Shown: piece after piece, positions 1-7,267 of the stretch
How the letters are laid out: each line of letters opens with the position of its first letter
Numbering within the stretch: position 1 is the first letter of the stretch
NCBI GenBank assembly: GCA_964523675.1
Contig: CAZFZT010000054.1
Location: 1-23,694 of the forward strand
From: CAZFZT01 sp964523675
GTDB taxonomy: Bacteria > Planctomycetota > Phycisphaerae > Phycisphaerales > SM1A02
Length of the DNA: 23,694 nucleotides
Direction: 5' to 3'
The notes under the pieces: model-generated
Told to the model about the DNA's origin: nothing
Databases searched by the model: none
What the model saw: only the letters and a program-made list of their open reading frames with translations
Position numbers and translations under genes: made by a program

Positions 1-2
1 GC

Positions 3-413
3 TCCGGGAGCGGCGGCTGGAACACGATCGGTTACTGCGGTTACGTGTTCAATCCCGAAGTGCCGACAACCGGCGGCGGCGGTGGGTTGTACACCGTGCG
101 CTTCCGCCACTACGATGCGGAGATCGGCAGATGGCTTGAACGTGATCCGCTGGGGTATGTGGATGGGATGAATCTCGGCTACGCCATGGGGTCGCCGTTG
201 ATGGGGACCGATGCTCTCGGTCTCGATTTGGAAGATGTTCCGGGATGGCGCGATGGACGGCGTGTGACCTATCATCACCGCTATAAATGGCGGTGGAATA
301 TATGGGCATTGGCGTGGATTATGGAATACGTCGAGACTAGATGGACGTATGAGGGTGAGTTGATCGATAACCGCGGGCAGTCGGCATATAGCGTCGAGTC
401 AATGCGGCCTTGA
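3..413 (+). CDS. RHS repeat-associated core protein, C-terminal end (partial)
   Basis: The gene enters from the left edge; the frame is open from base 3, so the GTG at 45 is not taken as a start. The visible part ends the RHS repeat-associated core: Y-x-A-E-I-G-R-W-L-E-R-D-P-L-G-Y-V-D-G-M-N-L-G-Y is followed by a degraded N-P-x-x-x-x-D-P-x-G-L block reading G-S-P-L-M-G-T-D-A-L-G-L-D. In RHS proteins this core closes the shell that encloses a variable C-terminal toxin. About 60 residues rich in W, Y and R follow before a TGA at 411-413. They match nothing I recognise and are unlike the toxin encoded next door in another frame. The downstream toxin and immunity genes imply a secreted antibacterial effector. 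The secretion route cannot be read from this fragment. Identification of the core is secure; the meaning of the terminal 60 residues is not. Confidence 0.85.
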   Translation, partial: SGSGGWNTIGYCGYVFNPEVPTTGGGGGLYTVRFRHYDAEIGRWLERDPLGYVDGMNLGYAMGSPLMGTDALGLDLEDVPGWRDGRRVTYHHRYKWRWNIWALAWIMEYVETRWTYEGELIDNRGQSAYSVESMRP

Positions 414-817
414 GCGATCCGGCTGGCACAGTTTATGATGTTACTGAAGATGGGATGTATATTGTCAGCATCGTTCTCTTGGTGGCCCTGCCAGGGCCAG
501 ATGACATCCTCATCGTTTTTGCAAGCGGAACAAAGTTGGTAAGGGTCGCTGGTGAGTGGTTTGAACAACTGGCAGACGGCTCGCGCGTTGCCATTGCACG
601 ATCACGAGCGTTTAAAGAGATTGCCGAAGCTCTGGGTTACAAGCGTGTCAGGGACTACCCGTTCATTTCGCGTGGTCAGCCGGTGTATAAGAAAGACGGC
701 AAGTACATCACACCTGATGTCGATGGACATCGCGGTGCAACATGGAAGGTGTTTGACCGGAAGGGAAATCGTCTGGGGTCATATAATGAAGATTTGACGG
801 AATGCCTTGGACAATGA
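410..817 (+). CDS. RHS-associated toxin C-terminal domain, Ntox21-like, in a shifted frame
   Basis: This 135-residue frame starts at a TTG that overlaps the RHS stop codon (TTGA, 410-413) and lies -1 relative to the RHS frame. The frame is open only from 392, after a TAG at 389-391. Residues 1-65 include a hydrophobic stretch (about 16-38). Residues 66-130 resemble the short polymorphic-toxin tip annotated as 'toxin C-terminal domain' (Ntox21-like, predicted RNase): F-K-E-I-A-E-A-L-G-Y at 68-77, G-Q-P-V-Y-K at 89-94, Y-I-T-P-D-V-D-G-H at 99-107, then W-K and R-L-G-S-Y near the end. Residues K, D and H in the Y-I-x-P-D-V-D-x-H segment are the likely functional ones. Family assignment is from memory of the motif pattern. 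The toxin could be fused to the RHS protein by a frameshift, be translated by re-initiation, or be a displaced cassette. The immunity gene overlaps its stop. Confidence 0.65.
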   Translation: MSDPAGTVYDVTEDGMYIVSIVLLVALPGPDDILIVFASGTKLVRVAGEWFEQLADGSRVAIARSRAFKEIAEALGYKRVRDYPFISRGQPVYKKDGKYITPDVDGHRGATWKVFDRKGNRLGSYNEDLTECLGQ

Positions 818-1278
818 CCGACGATAATACACACAATTCCAGATTTATCATTCGGACTGCTTTGAGTGCACATGGAGAGTCCATTTGTGAACTCATAGTC
901 AATGGATTTGTAGAGAAGACGGTCCTCGACTTGACAACTTGGCGAATTGAGGACTACGAGTGTCAGTGGCGCGAAGCGTTGGTTCGAATTGTACAAGGAG
1001 TTGATTCAAAAGTCGTTCTTATGACATGGGCATCCAAGCCGACTCTTCATCGAATACTTCGTGCATGGCGCCTGCAGCGCGAGGATGTCAATGTGCGCCT
1101 TCAGGAAAGAATCTATGTGCCAGAAGATTACGAATTCGATGTTGATGATCAAGGCGTAGTTATTGATCACGAGGACATGCAGGGTTTGAATGAAGAAGGC
1201 GATCGCATCTCCGAGTGGCGTACGACTATTGATGCGATTCGCGATTTTCTCGATAACGACTTGACACTCCGCCGCTGA
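814..1278 (+). CDS. CdiI-type immunity protein
   Basis: This 154-residue cytoplasmic protein has no signal peptide. The ATG at 814 overlaps the toxin stop as ATGA, which indicates translational coupling and is preferred over the in-frame ATG at 802. Features recalled from contact-dependent-inhibition immunity proteins are a Y-x-x-Q-W-x-x-A-L-x-R segment (48-58), a following 'G-x-x-S-K-V-V-L-M-T' strand and a P near 76, and the C-terminal I-S-E-W-R-T-T-I-D-x-I-R-D-F-L (132-146). Such proteins bind and neutralise the cognate toxin tip. Position directly after the toxin supports this role. Base composition is AT-richer than the genes downstream of 1500, consistent with acquisition as a toxin-immunity cassette. 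Pairing with this particular toxin is inferred from adjacency. Confidence 0.7.
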   Translation: MTDDNTHNSRFIIRTALSAHGESICELIVNGFVEKTVLDLTTWRIEDYECQWREALVRIVQGVDSKVVLMTWASKPTLHRILRAWRLQREDVNVRLQERIYVPEDYEFDVDDQGVVIDHEDMQGLNEEGDRISEWRTTIDAIRDFLDNDLTLRR

Positions 1279-1503
1279 TCCACAAACCTCTCCCCGGCTC
1301 GGGACGCCGTGCCTTCCGGCCGCAAAAGCATTCTCGACGGTCGCGCTCATTGACAGTGAAGCGAATCTTCTGGATCCCCGTGCCGGTCGCACTTGGATGC
1401 AGCATTGCGAGAAGAGAAGAGAAGTGAGGATGAACGCTCCAGTCGCTTCAATATCGCAAGGTTCGCCGATGCGGACATGGATCGATGCCCATACCATTTC
1501 AGC

Positions 1504-2631
1504 ATGATTCATGTCACCCAGCTTCTTTACAGCAGCATCGTTGGAACGCTACTCGTCGTCGCAGGCGTCGTCACGGCTCAGGAGGCGATTGAGCCGGAGC
1601 GGCTGTATGTCGGCGCCGACCGGCCCGTGATGGTGAGCATCGCAGCGCCGGCCCCGTCGCCGATCGGCGGAGGCGTTGATGACGTTGCTGAAGACACCGG
1701 CGAAGAGCCGAGCGCGGACCCGCTTGCGCTTCTGCTGCTCGAACCCCACGGCAGGGCTGTTGGATCAGCGGTCGCCGTTCGACCTGGTCGCATTGATCTG
1801 GTCGAAATCTTCCCGGAGATTCGGAACCTGCGGCGGACGATGTATGTGCAGGCGCTTCACCATGGCGAGCCCCGTGGCTCGGCGCTCGTCGTTCAACCCC
1901 TGCTCGAACCGATGCGGCCGCAAACCGTGCCGGCGACTCGACCGGGCGGGCAGCCCTATCAACGCATCGTCGGCTGGAACGTCGAAGACGCTGAACCCGA
2001 AGTCGGCCGCGACCGACGCTTCTTCTCCGGCTACCGGTTGTACGCGGAGCGCGATGTCATCCTTCACACCACGCATGGCGAAATTCGAATCGCGCTCGCC
2101 CCACATGAAGCGCCCAACACCGCTTGGAACTTCCTGCACCTTGCGCATAGCGGCTTCTACGATGGCGTCATCTTCCACCGCATCGTGCCGCTCGATCGTG
2201 ATGGCTATCCGTTCGTGATCCAGGGTGGCGATCCAAGCGGTACTGGCCGCGGCGGGCCGGGCTATGCGATCGACCTCGAGCCGAGCGACATCGCGCACGA
2301 CTTTGGCGTGATCTCGATGGCGCGCACCGACGATCCCAACTCGGCGGGCAGTCAATTCTTCATCTGCCTCTCACGGGAAGGCACAGGACGGCTCGATGGT
2401 CAGTACACCGCATTCGGCTATGCTGTCAGCGGCGCGGAGACGATCATCAACATCGCTGATGTCGAACTCGCCGACCCCGCGGCCGGTCGCCCCGTCAAAC
2501 CCCCCGTGATTGAGCGCGCGGAAATCGTGCCTGCGCCGCCGCGCGCCCCAGGGTTCCACAGGGCCGAGTCCCGAGTCGAACGCCCTGCCCCGCCAGCGGA
2601 AGAAGAAGAGACCGGCCGCGTGCCGAGATAG
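1504..2631 (+). CDS. Secreted cyclophilin-type peptidyl-prolyl isomerase
   Basis: The ATG at 1504 was chosen because it starts a convincing signal peptide (hydrophobic core about 7-22, cleavage near V-T-A|Q-E at 25-26). The frame is open further upstream to 1393, but that would bury the signal. Residues 30-180 form an extracytoplasmic region I do not recognise. Residues about 184-345 are a cyclophilin domain: F-H-R-I (224-227), F-V-I-Q-G-G-D (237-243), I-S-M-A-R, S-A-G-S-Q-F-F-I (281-288) and L-D-G-Q-Y-T-A-F-G (297-305). The catalytic Arg in F-H-R and the Q-x-x-G-G-D and Q-F-F motifs are present, so cis-trans prolyl isomerase activity in the periplasm is likely. The tail after 345 is Pro-, Glu- and Arg-rich. 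There is no clear Shine-Dalgarno. Its 3' end faces the hydrolase gene across an inverted repeat. Confidence 0.88.
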   Translation: MIHVTQLLYSSIVGTLLVVAGVVTAQEAIEPERLYVGADRPVMVSIAAPAPSPIGGGVDDVAEDTGEEPSADPLALLLLEPHGRAVGSAVAVRPGRIDLVEIFPEIRNLRRTMYVQALHHGEPRGSALVVQPLLEPMRPQTVPATRPGGQPYQRIVGWNVEDAEPEVGRDRRFFSGYRLYAERDVILHTTHGEIRIALAPHEAPNTAWNFLHLAHSGFYDGVIFHRIVPLDRDGYPFVIQGGDPSGTGRGGPGYAIDLEPSDIAHDFGVISMARTDDPNSAGSQFFICLSREGTGRLDGQYTAFGYAVSGAETIINIADVELADPAAGRPVKPPVIERAEIVPAPPRAPGFHRAESRVERPAPPAEEEETGRVPR

Positions 2632-2650
2632 CGATCGGTCTGTGGAGTAA

Positions 2651-2795
2651 GCCACGGATGAAGACGGATGAACACGAATCTGAAGAACTGCCATATCGCT
2701 ACGCATTGTCAGGCGAGACGCGCTCTGGTTGTCTGGCGTAGGGCCGCGGCTGTTTGAACTCTTTTCATCCGTGTTCATCTGAGTTCATCTGTGGC
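2651..2795. repeat. Imperfect 26-bp inverted repeat between convergent genes
   Basis: The left arm at 2651-2676 and the right arm at 2770-2795 are reverse complements at 22 of 26 positions. Similarity continues more weakly inward for about ten bases. Each arm contains direct sub-repeats of the type GGATGAA. The arms enclose about 93 bases of no visible coding content. The element fills almost the entire space between two convergent genes. It resembles the dispersed 'GATGAACACGGATGAA' repeats found in many environmental genomes, and could act as a bidirectional terminator or be a remnant of a small mobile element. Confidence 0.6.
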
Positions 2796-2798
2796 TTT

Positions 2799-4328
2799 TT
2801 ACCGCGCATGCTGGAGGAGCCAATCAATTGCATCTTCGAGCACTTCGTTGACGACAAGCACGTGACCAAGGTTTGAGCGTAACTCATACGTGATCGGCAG
2901 GCCGCGCTCCGCGCCTTCTTCCGCAAGAGTGCGAAGCCGTGATGGCGTGATGATGGTGTCGAGTTCCGCTGCGATCACGAGCACCGGCGGGTAGTTGTCA
3001 TCGTCATCCGCTGCAACGAACGGCCCGGCCCCTGCAATGCAGCAGGCAGCCGCGAACAGTTCCGACTTCGACCTGAGCAGACTGCTTGCCGTGCCGCCGC
3101 CAAGCGAATGGCCGATCACATACATGCGATTGCGATCGATGGCGTAATCCGCGGCAAGGTCCGCAATGATCGCATCCATGCGTGATTCGCTGGCCATGAC
3201 GTCGTAGGTCAAAGCTGACGCCACGATAAAATCGCGCTGCTCTGCGAGGTTGCGAATCATCCCTGCGCCATAGGCGCGCATGAACAGCGTCTCATCACCG
3301 CCCGCGCCATGCAGCGCGACCAACAGCGGCCGCTCCCTGCCATCATCAACACCCTCCGGCGCGTACACCATCAGCGGCGTTGTGGCCCGGCCATTCTGCA
3401 CGATGCGCCAATGCTCACCGGCACGATTACGATACGGATTGCGGCCGGCCTCCAGCGCAGCGATCTCCTCATCAAGCGCCCGCGCATGTGCGATCGGATC
3501 AAGCAAAAACTCGATCGAGTTGAGCGGTGACGGTCGATCCGTAAGCAGCTCAAGCCGGGCTTCGCAGATCGCTTTTGCGCGCTGCAACGCATCATTCGAC
3601 GCATCAATCGCAAGTGCATTGAGCCGCTGCGCAAGTGATGCGCGCTGCGCCGCAATCGCGCGCTTTGCAACGATCCACCTGCCGGCTGCATGCGCATGCT
3701 CCGAACCGGCCGGCACGACCACTGCGCAATACGTGCCTTCTGAAAGACCAGCCGGCAGATCATCAAGTTCAATGACTTGCTGCGCACCTGAATTCGCAAA
3801 GTTCAGCGTCATCTGCCGCTGCCACGCCACATCACCCGCGGCATCAACCAGTTGCAACGTCAACTCGAGCAAGCCGCCGTCCGGCGCGATGACTGGATAC
3901 ATCGAACGAATGCGCGCCTTGGGCGTTCTGCCGTTCTCCTCGCCGAGCACCAGCACCGGTGGCGCGAACTGGACCTGTAGAGAACGGGCCGCCCTGGAGC
4001 GGTTGGATGATCGCAGATCATCATGCTGCTCGAGAGCAATCGTCAACTCGTTGATCTGCTCGACGGCCTGCGCCAACTGACCCGAGAAGTAGTGCGAGGC
4101 GGCATAGTCGAAACCCCGGTGCACCCGCCGCTGCAATGGTACCGGCAGCTCCGCATCAGCGAGGGCTTCTTCAAAGGCGAGGTACGCCGCTGCGACATCA
4201 GCCCGGGTGACGCGCGATGAGCCCCGGCCGTCCTGCGCCGCCGAAGCCGCCTCCGCAGCCACAATCGCCGCTACACACGCACACAAGCCCAGAACGATGA
4301 AATGTCCGCCGGTTCGCCGATGAATCAT
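2799..4328 (-). CDS. Secreted alpha/beta hydrolase (esterase, PHB-depolymerase/LpqC-like)
   Basis: This 509-residue protein has an N-terminal signal peptide (charged M-I-H-R-R, hydrophobic 10-25, Ala-rich cleavage region near 30). Residues 40-300 are a poorly recognisable, mostly helical accessory region. The C-terminal alpha/beta-hydrolase domain spans about 315-505: an oxyanion-hole motif H-G-A-G-G (340-344), nucleophile elbow G-H-S-L-G-G (Ser408), acid Asp457 in A-E-L-D-T and His489 in L-G-H-V. The catalytic triad is therefore complete. The arrangement resembles secreted polyester or feruloyl esterases and dienelactone-hydrolase relatives; the substrate cannot be predicted. It is transcribed alone, divergently from the DUF2339 gene across about 110 bases, and convergently with the cyclophilin. 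Confidence 0.82.
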   Translation of the reverse strand: MIHRRTGGHFIVLGLCACVAAIVAAEAASAAQDGRGSSRVTRADVAAAYLAFEEALADAELPVPLQRRVHRGFDYAASHYFSGQLAQAVEQINELTIALEQHDDLRSSNRSRAARSLQVQFAPPVLVLGEENGRTPKARIRSMYPVIAPDGGLLELTLQLVDAAGDVAWQRQMTLNFANSGAQQVIELDDLPAGLSEGTYCAVVVPAGSEHAHAAGRWIVAKRAIAAQRASLAQRLNALAIDASNDALQRAKAICEARLELLTDRPSPLNSIEFLLDPIAHARALDEEIAALEAGRNPYRNRAGEHWRIVQNGRATTPLMVYAPEGVDDGRERPLLVALHGAGGDETLFMRAYGAGMIRNLAEQRDFIVASALTYDVMASESRMDAIIADLAADYAIDRNRMYVIGHSLGGGTASSLLRSKSELFAAACCIAGAGPFVAADDDDNYPPVLVIAAELDTIITPSRLRTLAEEGAERGLPITYELRSNLGHVLVVNEVLEDAIDWLLQHAR

Positions 4329-4365
4329 GCGGCCGATCGTAGCGAAATCTTTTTACCGGTGCGAG

Positions 4366-4394
4366 TTGCCTCGCGTGTTAGTATATGCTAAATT
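4366..4394 (+). promoter_or_regulatory. Sigma70-like promoter of the DUF2339 gene
   Basis: A TTGCCT at 4366-4371 and a TAAATT at 4389-4394 are separated by 17 bases. Transcription would start near 4401, downstream of the GTG at 4395. This argues that translation begins at the ATG at 4443, which has its own ribosome binding site. Seen by eye, not scored. Confidence 0.45.
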
Positions 4395-4442
4395 GTGGAA
4401 GGCAAGACAGCTTGCGCGATCGAAGCCACGAAAGGGCCGGCC

Positions 4443-6734
4443 ATGAACGATGAGCAAATGCGGCAGGAGATCAGGCAACTGAGCCAGCGCCTTGAGCGCC
4501 TCGAGCGGCACGTCGGCCTTGCGCCGGTCGCACCACAGGTGCAGGAGAGGGCCGGCACTCCCGCACCCACGGCTTCCCTCACCAACCCAGCCGCATCTCC
4601 TCCAGCGGCAGCGCGGCTTCGCAGTTCTGAGCAGCAAGTCACTGCCGCCGCGCCTCCAACTAGTGCGCCACCCCCTGCGTCCTTACCCCGCGCCATCGCT
4701 CCACCAGCCACCGCGCAACCTGCGACCAAGCCGGCACCGACCAAATCTGCGCAATCAAAAGAAGGCGGCTCCATCGAATCCGCCATCGGCATCAAAGTCC
4801 TCGGCGGCATCGGCGCGATCCTCGTCGTCATCGGCGCCGCCTTCCTGGCGCGCGAATACGGCACCAACATCTGGATGAGTCTTTCCGCGCCGGTTCAGGC
4901 GCTTTCCATCGCATGTTTCGCAGGCCTGCTGCTGCTCGGCGGGGAAATCGCCCTGCGCAAGTTCGGCAAGGCCGCTTCACTCGGACTGTACGGCGCAGGA
5001 CTCGGCGTCCTCTATATGGATGCCTTCGCAACCTTCGAGTGGTTCAGGATCGTCTCACAAGACGTTGCGTTTCTTCTCATGGCCCTCGTCGCCATCTGCG
5101 GTTTCGCGCTCACACTGCGCACCAGATTCCTTTCAATAGGCGTACTCTCACTCGTCGCCGGCTACCTTACGCCGCTTCTCCTCTGGCAGGTGAACATCGA
5201 TCCGCTCATCGTCGCAGCGTTTCTCACAATGCTTGCCGGCATCGCCCTGGCGCTGTCCGCATGGCAGCCGCGCCCATACCGGCCGCTGCGCTATGTGGCC
5301 TTCGCAGGGCAATGCGTGCTGGGATTGATGGTGCTGGCGGAGAGCGGTTCCCAGCCGGTGCTCGCGCTGATCTTCTTCAGCGCATGGTGGAGCATGTTCA
5401 CGGCCGAGGCGGTCTTCGCTGCGATGCGTAGGCAGTCGCCCCGTGGCAATGTCGTCATCTCGCTGCTCGGCACCGCTGTGTATGTCACCTGCGCAGCGTG
5501 GATCCTCAACGTCTCGACCGCCATCGGCAACGAATACCTCGGCGTCTTCACCGCCATGATCGGCGCGCTGTGCGCAGCCATCGCGCTGCACTTCGGCCCT
5601 GGGCTTGACACCCTGCGCGGCCGGCTCGAAATCGCCATCGACAAACTTGCTGCCGCGCTCTGGGCGCAGTTCGGCGTGCTGCTCACCGTATCGATCGCGG
5701 TGCAGTTCGACGGCTTCGGGCCGTCCATCGGCTGGCTCGCGCTCGGCCTTGCATCAATAGAAATCGGCAGACGACTGCCCTCAAGCGGCGTCACCGTCTT
5801 CGGCCTCATCGTCGGCGCGCTCGGCATCGCGCGCATCATCGCGATCGATCAGCTCTCGATCCCGCTGCAAGTTGAACTCTGGAGCGCGGCCGACCTCACG
5901 ATCGACCGCTGGGCGATTCTCGCGCTGCTTGGCATCGTGGCGATCCATACTGCAGCCAAGCGCATCGGTGGCGGCCGGGCCTTCGATGAAGTCTTCCCCG
6001 TGCTTCTTGCGGTCATCGGCTCCTTCGGTTGGCTCGGCCTTACTGCGCTGCTGGCGGAGCACACCACGCTCACCGCGCTCTGGTTTACCGGCGGGATTGT
6101 CATGCTCCTGGCTGCGCCGCTTGGAAAGCGCGAGCGCTACTTCGAGATTGCCCTGGCGCTGCTCATCGCCACCTGCGGCATGTGGCTGATGACCGATGCA
6201 TTCGCCCACCGCGCCAGCGCTTCAATCGCGCAGCAAACCGCCATCTTCAATGTGCGATTCGGCATGGGCCTGCTGTTGATCGGCGCGCTTGCCGTCGCTG
6301 CGCTGCTCAGCCGGCACTGGATGCTGGCCGACACGCAGCGCAAGACGCTCCAAATCATCTGCATGGCGACAATCGGGATCATCGCGTTTGCGCTCGGAAC
6401 TGCCGAAATCGATCACGCCTGGCATGACAATGCCATGGCCAGGCAGATGGCATTGAGCATGTACTGGATCGTCTTCGGCATCGTCCTCGTGCTGATCGGC
6501 TTCGTCCGCCTCGCAGCCGCCTGCCGTTACATCGGCCTCGCGCTGCTGTTTCTCACGATTCTCAAGGTGCTCTTCGTTGACATGCACACCATCGACCGCA
6601 TGTGGCGGATCGTGTCGTTCATCATGTCCGGCCTGCTCCTGATCGCAACATCAATGGCATATGCCCGGCTCTCACCACGACTGCTCGCTGCCCTTGCCGG
6701 CCGCTCACAGCGCGCAGCGCCGTCCCCGCCGTAA
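4443..6734 (+). CDS. DUF2339 family multi-pass membrane protein
   Basis: The start at ATG 4443 is supported by a GAAAGGG element about eight bases upstream and by the promoter at 4366-4394; an in-frame GTG at 4395 would precede the likely transcript start. The 763-residue protein begins with a short charged coiled-coil (M-N-D-E-Q-M-R-Q-E-I-R-Q-L-S-Q-R-L-E-R-L), followed by a Pro/Ala/Thr-rich linker to about residue 115. After that come some twenty hydrophobic segments that run nearly to the end. The first membrane block, with I-G-I-K-V-L-G-G-I-G-A-I-L-V-V-I-G-A-A-F and later G-L-Y-G-A-G-L-G-V-L-Y, matches the DUF2339 pattern. Members are inner-membrane proteins of unknown function; some authors suspect a transport or cell-envelope role. 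No catalytic residues are evident. Confidence 0.85.
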   Translation: MNDEQMRQEIRQLSQRLERLERHVGLAPVAPQVQERAGTPAPTASLTNPAASPPAAARLRSSEQQVTAAAPPTSAPPPASLPRAIAPPATAQPATKPAPTKSAQSKEGGSIESAIGIKVLGGIGAILVVIGAAFLAREYGTNIWMSLSAPVQALSIACFAGLLLLGGEIALRKFGKAASLGLYGAGLGVLYMDAFATFEWFRIVSQDVAFLLMALVAICGFALTLRTRFLSIGVLSLVAGYLTPLLLWQVNIDPLIVAAFLTMLAGIALALSAWQPRPYRPLRYVAFAGQCVLGLMVLAESGSQPVLALIFFSAWWSMFTAEAVFAAMRRQSPRGNVVISLLGTAVYVTCAAWILNVSTAIGNEYLGVFTAMIGALCAAIALHFGPGLDTLRGRLEIAIDKLAAALWAQFGVLLTVSIAVQFDGFGPSIGWLALGLASIEIGRRLPSSGVTVFGLIVGALGIARIIAIDQLSIPLQVELWSAADLTIDRWAILALLGIVAIHTAAKRIGGGRAFDEVFPVLLAVIGSFGWLGLTALLAEHTTLTALWFTGGIVMLLAAPLGKRERYFEIALALLIATCGMWLMTDAFAHRASASIAQQTAIFNVRFGMGLLLIGALAVAALLSRHWMLADTQRKTLQIICMATIGIIAFALGTAEIDHAWHDNAMARQMALSMYWIVFGIVLVLIGFVRLAAACRYIGLALLFLTILKVLFVDMHTIDRMWRIVSFIMSGLLLIATSMAYARLSPRLLAALAGRSQRAAPSPP

Positions 6735-6773
6735 CGGCGCTAAACCGGCATGAGTCCATGTGTAGCGGGGAGC

Positions 6774-6820
6774 GCGGACGTTCCGCCCGCAAGAACAGGG
6801 TGCGGACGGGACGTCCGCAC
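6774..6820. repeat. Intergenic hairpin/palindromic repeat downstream of DUF2339 gene
   Basis: A perfect 8-bp stem (GTGCGGAC at 6800-6807 with GTCCGCAC at 6813-6820, loop of five) is preceded by a related arm at 6774-6790. That arm pairs imperfectly with 6802-6818 (15 of 17 positions). There is no T-tract, so Rho-independent termination is uncertain. The sequence style resembles dispersed palindromic repeats seen in planctomycete genomes. Confidence 0.5.
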
Positions 6821-6879
6821 TGCCCTCGCCGATACGATTGCGAATTCCCTCCGCGTTCTCCTGACGCTAGCATGAGAAC

Positions 6880-7125
6880 ATGCTCCACTACAGCGATGGC
6901 CAGGAGGTCCGCCTCGGTGACCACGTCGATTACGACGACACGCCTAGCGTCGTCGTCGATATCGTCGAATCTGATCGGCATCCGGAATGGGTCACGTTCA
7001 ACGAGCCGATGGTCGGATTCTGGACCGAAGAGTACGGCACGAAGCACGGCCCGGTGTACGAAGCACTCGCCCAGCCGGGCTGGGAAAGCATCATCCTGCT
7101 GAAGCGCGCCGATGAGCGCGCGTGA
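6880..7125 (+). CDS. Small hypothetical protein, SH3-like
   Basis: This is an 81-residue acidic, soluble protein beginning L-H-Y-S-D-G-Q-E-V-R-L-G-D-H-V-D-Y and continuing with S-V-V-V-D-I-V-E. This opening, 'Y-x-D-G-x-x-V-x-x-G-D-x-V-x', occurs in many small uncharacterised bacterial proteins with a predicted beta-barrel (SH3-like) N-terminus. I recognise no catalytic motif. Codon use and the balanced composition support a real gene. No Shine-Dalgarno is obvious before the ATG. It stands alone between two repeat-bearing intergenic segments, downstream of the DUF2339 gene and convergent with guaA. Function unknown. Confidence 0.65.
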   Translation: MLHYSDGQEVRLGDHVDYDDTPSVVVDIVESDRHPEWVTFNEPMVGFWTEEYGTKHGPVYEALAQPGWESIILLKRADERA

Positions 7126-7171
7126 GCCGAGTGCTTTGGTCGGAGCAGCGCCAGGAGCGAAGTCGTAGATC

Positions 7172-7263
7172 CCCCGTGGTGGGGCCACGAGTCTCTGATG
7201 CCCCGAAGGGGCTATGGAATGTAGCCACGGGTGCAGTCCCCGAAAGGGCGGCGGAACCCGTGG
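7172..7263. repeat. Cluster of nested hairpins (intergenic repeat)
   Basis: Three hairpins are visible. The first is CGTGG/CCACG around 7175-7190. The second is GCCCC/GGGGC at 7200-7212, with a GAA loop. The third is CCACGGGT (7225-7232) with ACCCGTGG (7256-7263), enclosing an inner CCCCGAAAGGG-type stem. The third resembles a 'CCACGGGT...CCCCGAAAGGG...ACCCGTGG' repeat I recall as common in planctomycete and related genomes. It lies between the convergent ends of the small gene and guaA and may also serve as terminator. Confidence 0.55.
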
Positions 7264-7267
7264 AACG

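Noticed and set aside
392..413. Programmed -1 frameshift joining RHS core and toxin
   Set aside because: No X-XXY-YYZ slippery heptamer in the 22-base overlap and no obvious stimulatory stem; kept only as one of several explanations.
1279..1503. Possible further immunity gene or promoter between the immunity gene and the cyclophilin
   Set aside because: No frame with coding character and no convincing promoter or hairpin; it holds only the non-coding upward extension of the cyclophilin frame.
3280..4080. Open frame of 266 codons on the plus strand opposite the hydrolase gene
   Set aside because: Ser/Ala/Arg-rich composition typical of an antisense shadow; the minus-strand hydrolase has a complete catalytic triad and a signal peptide.
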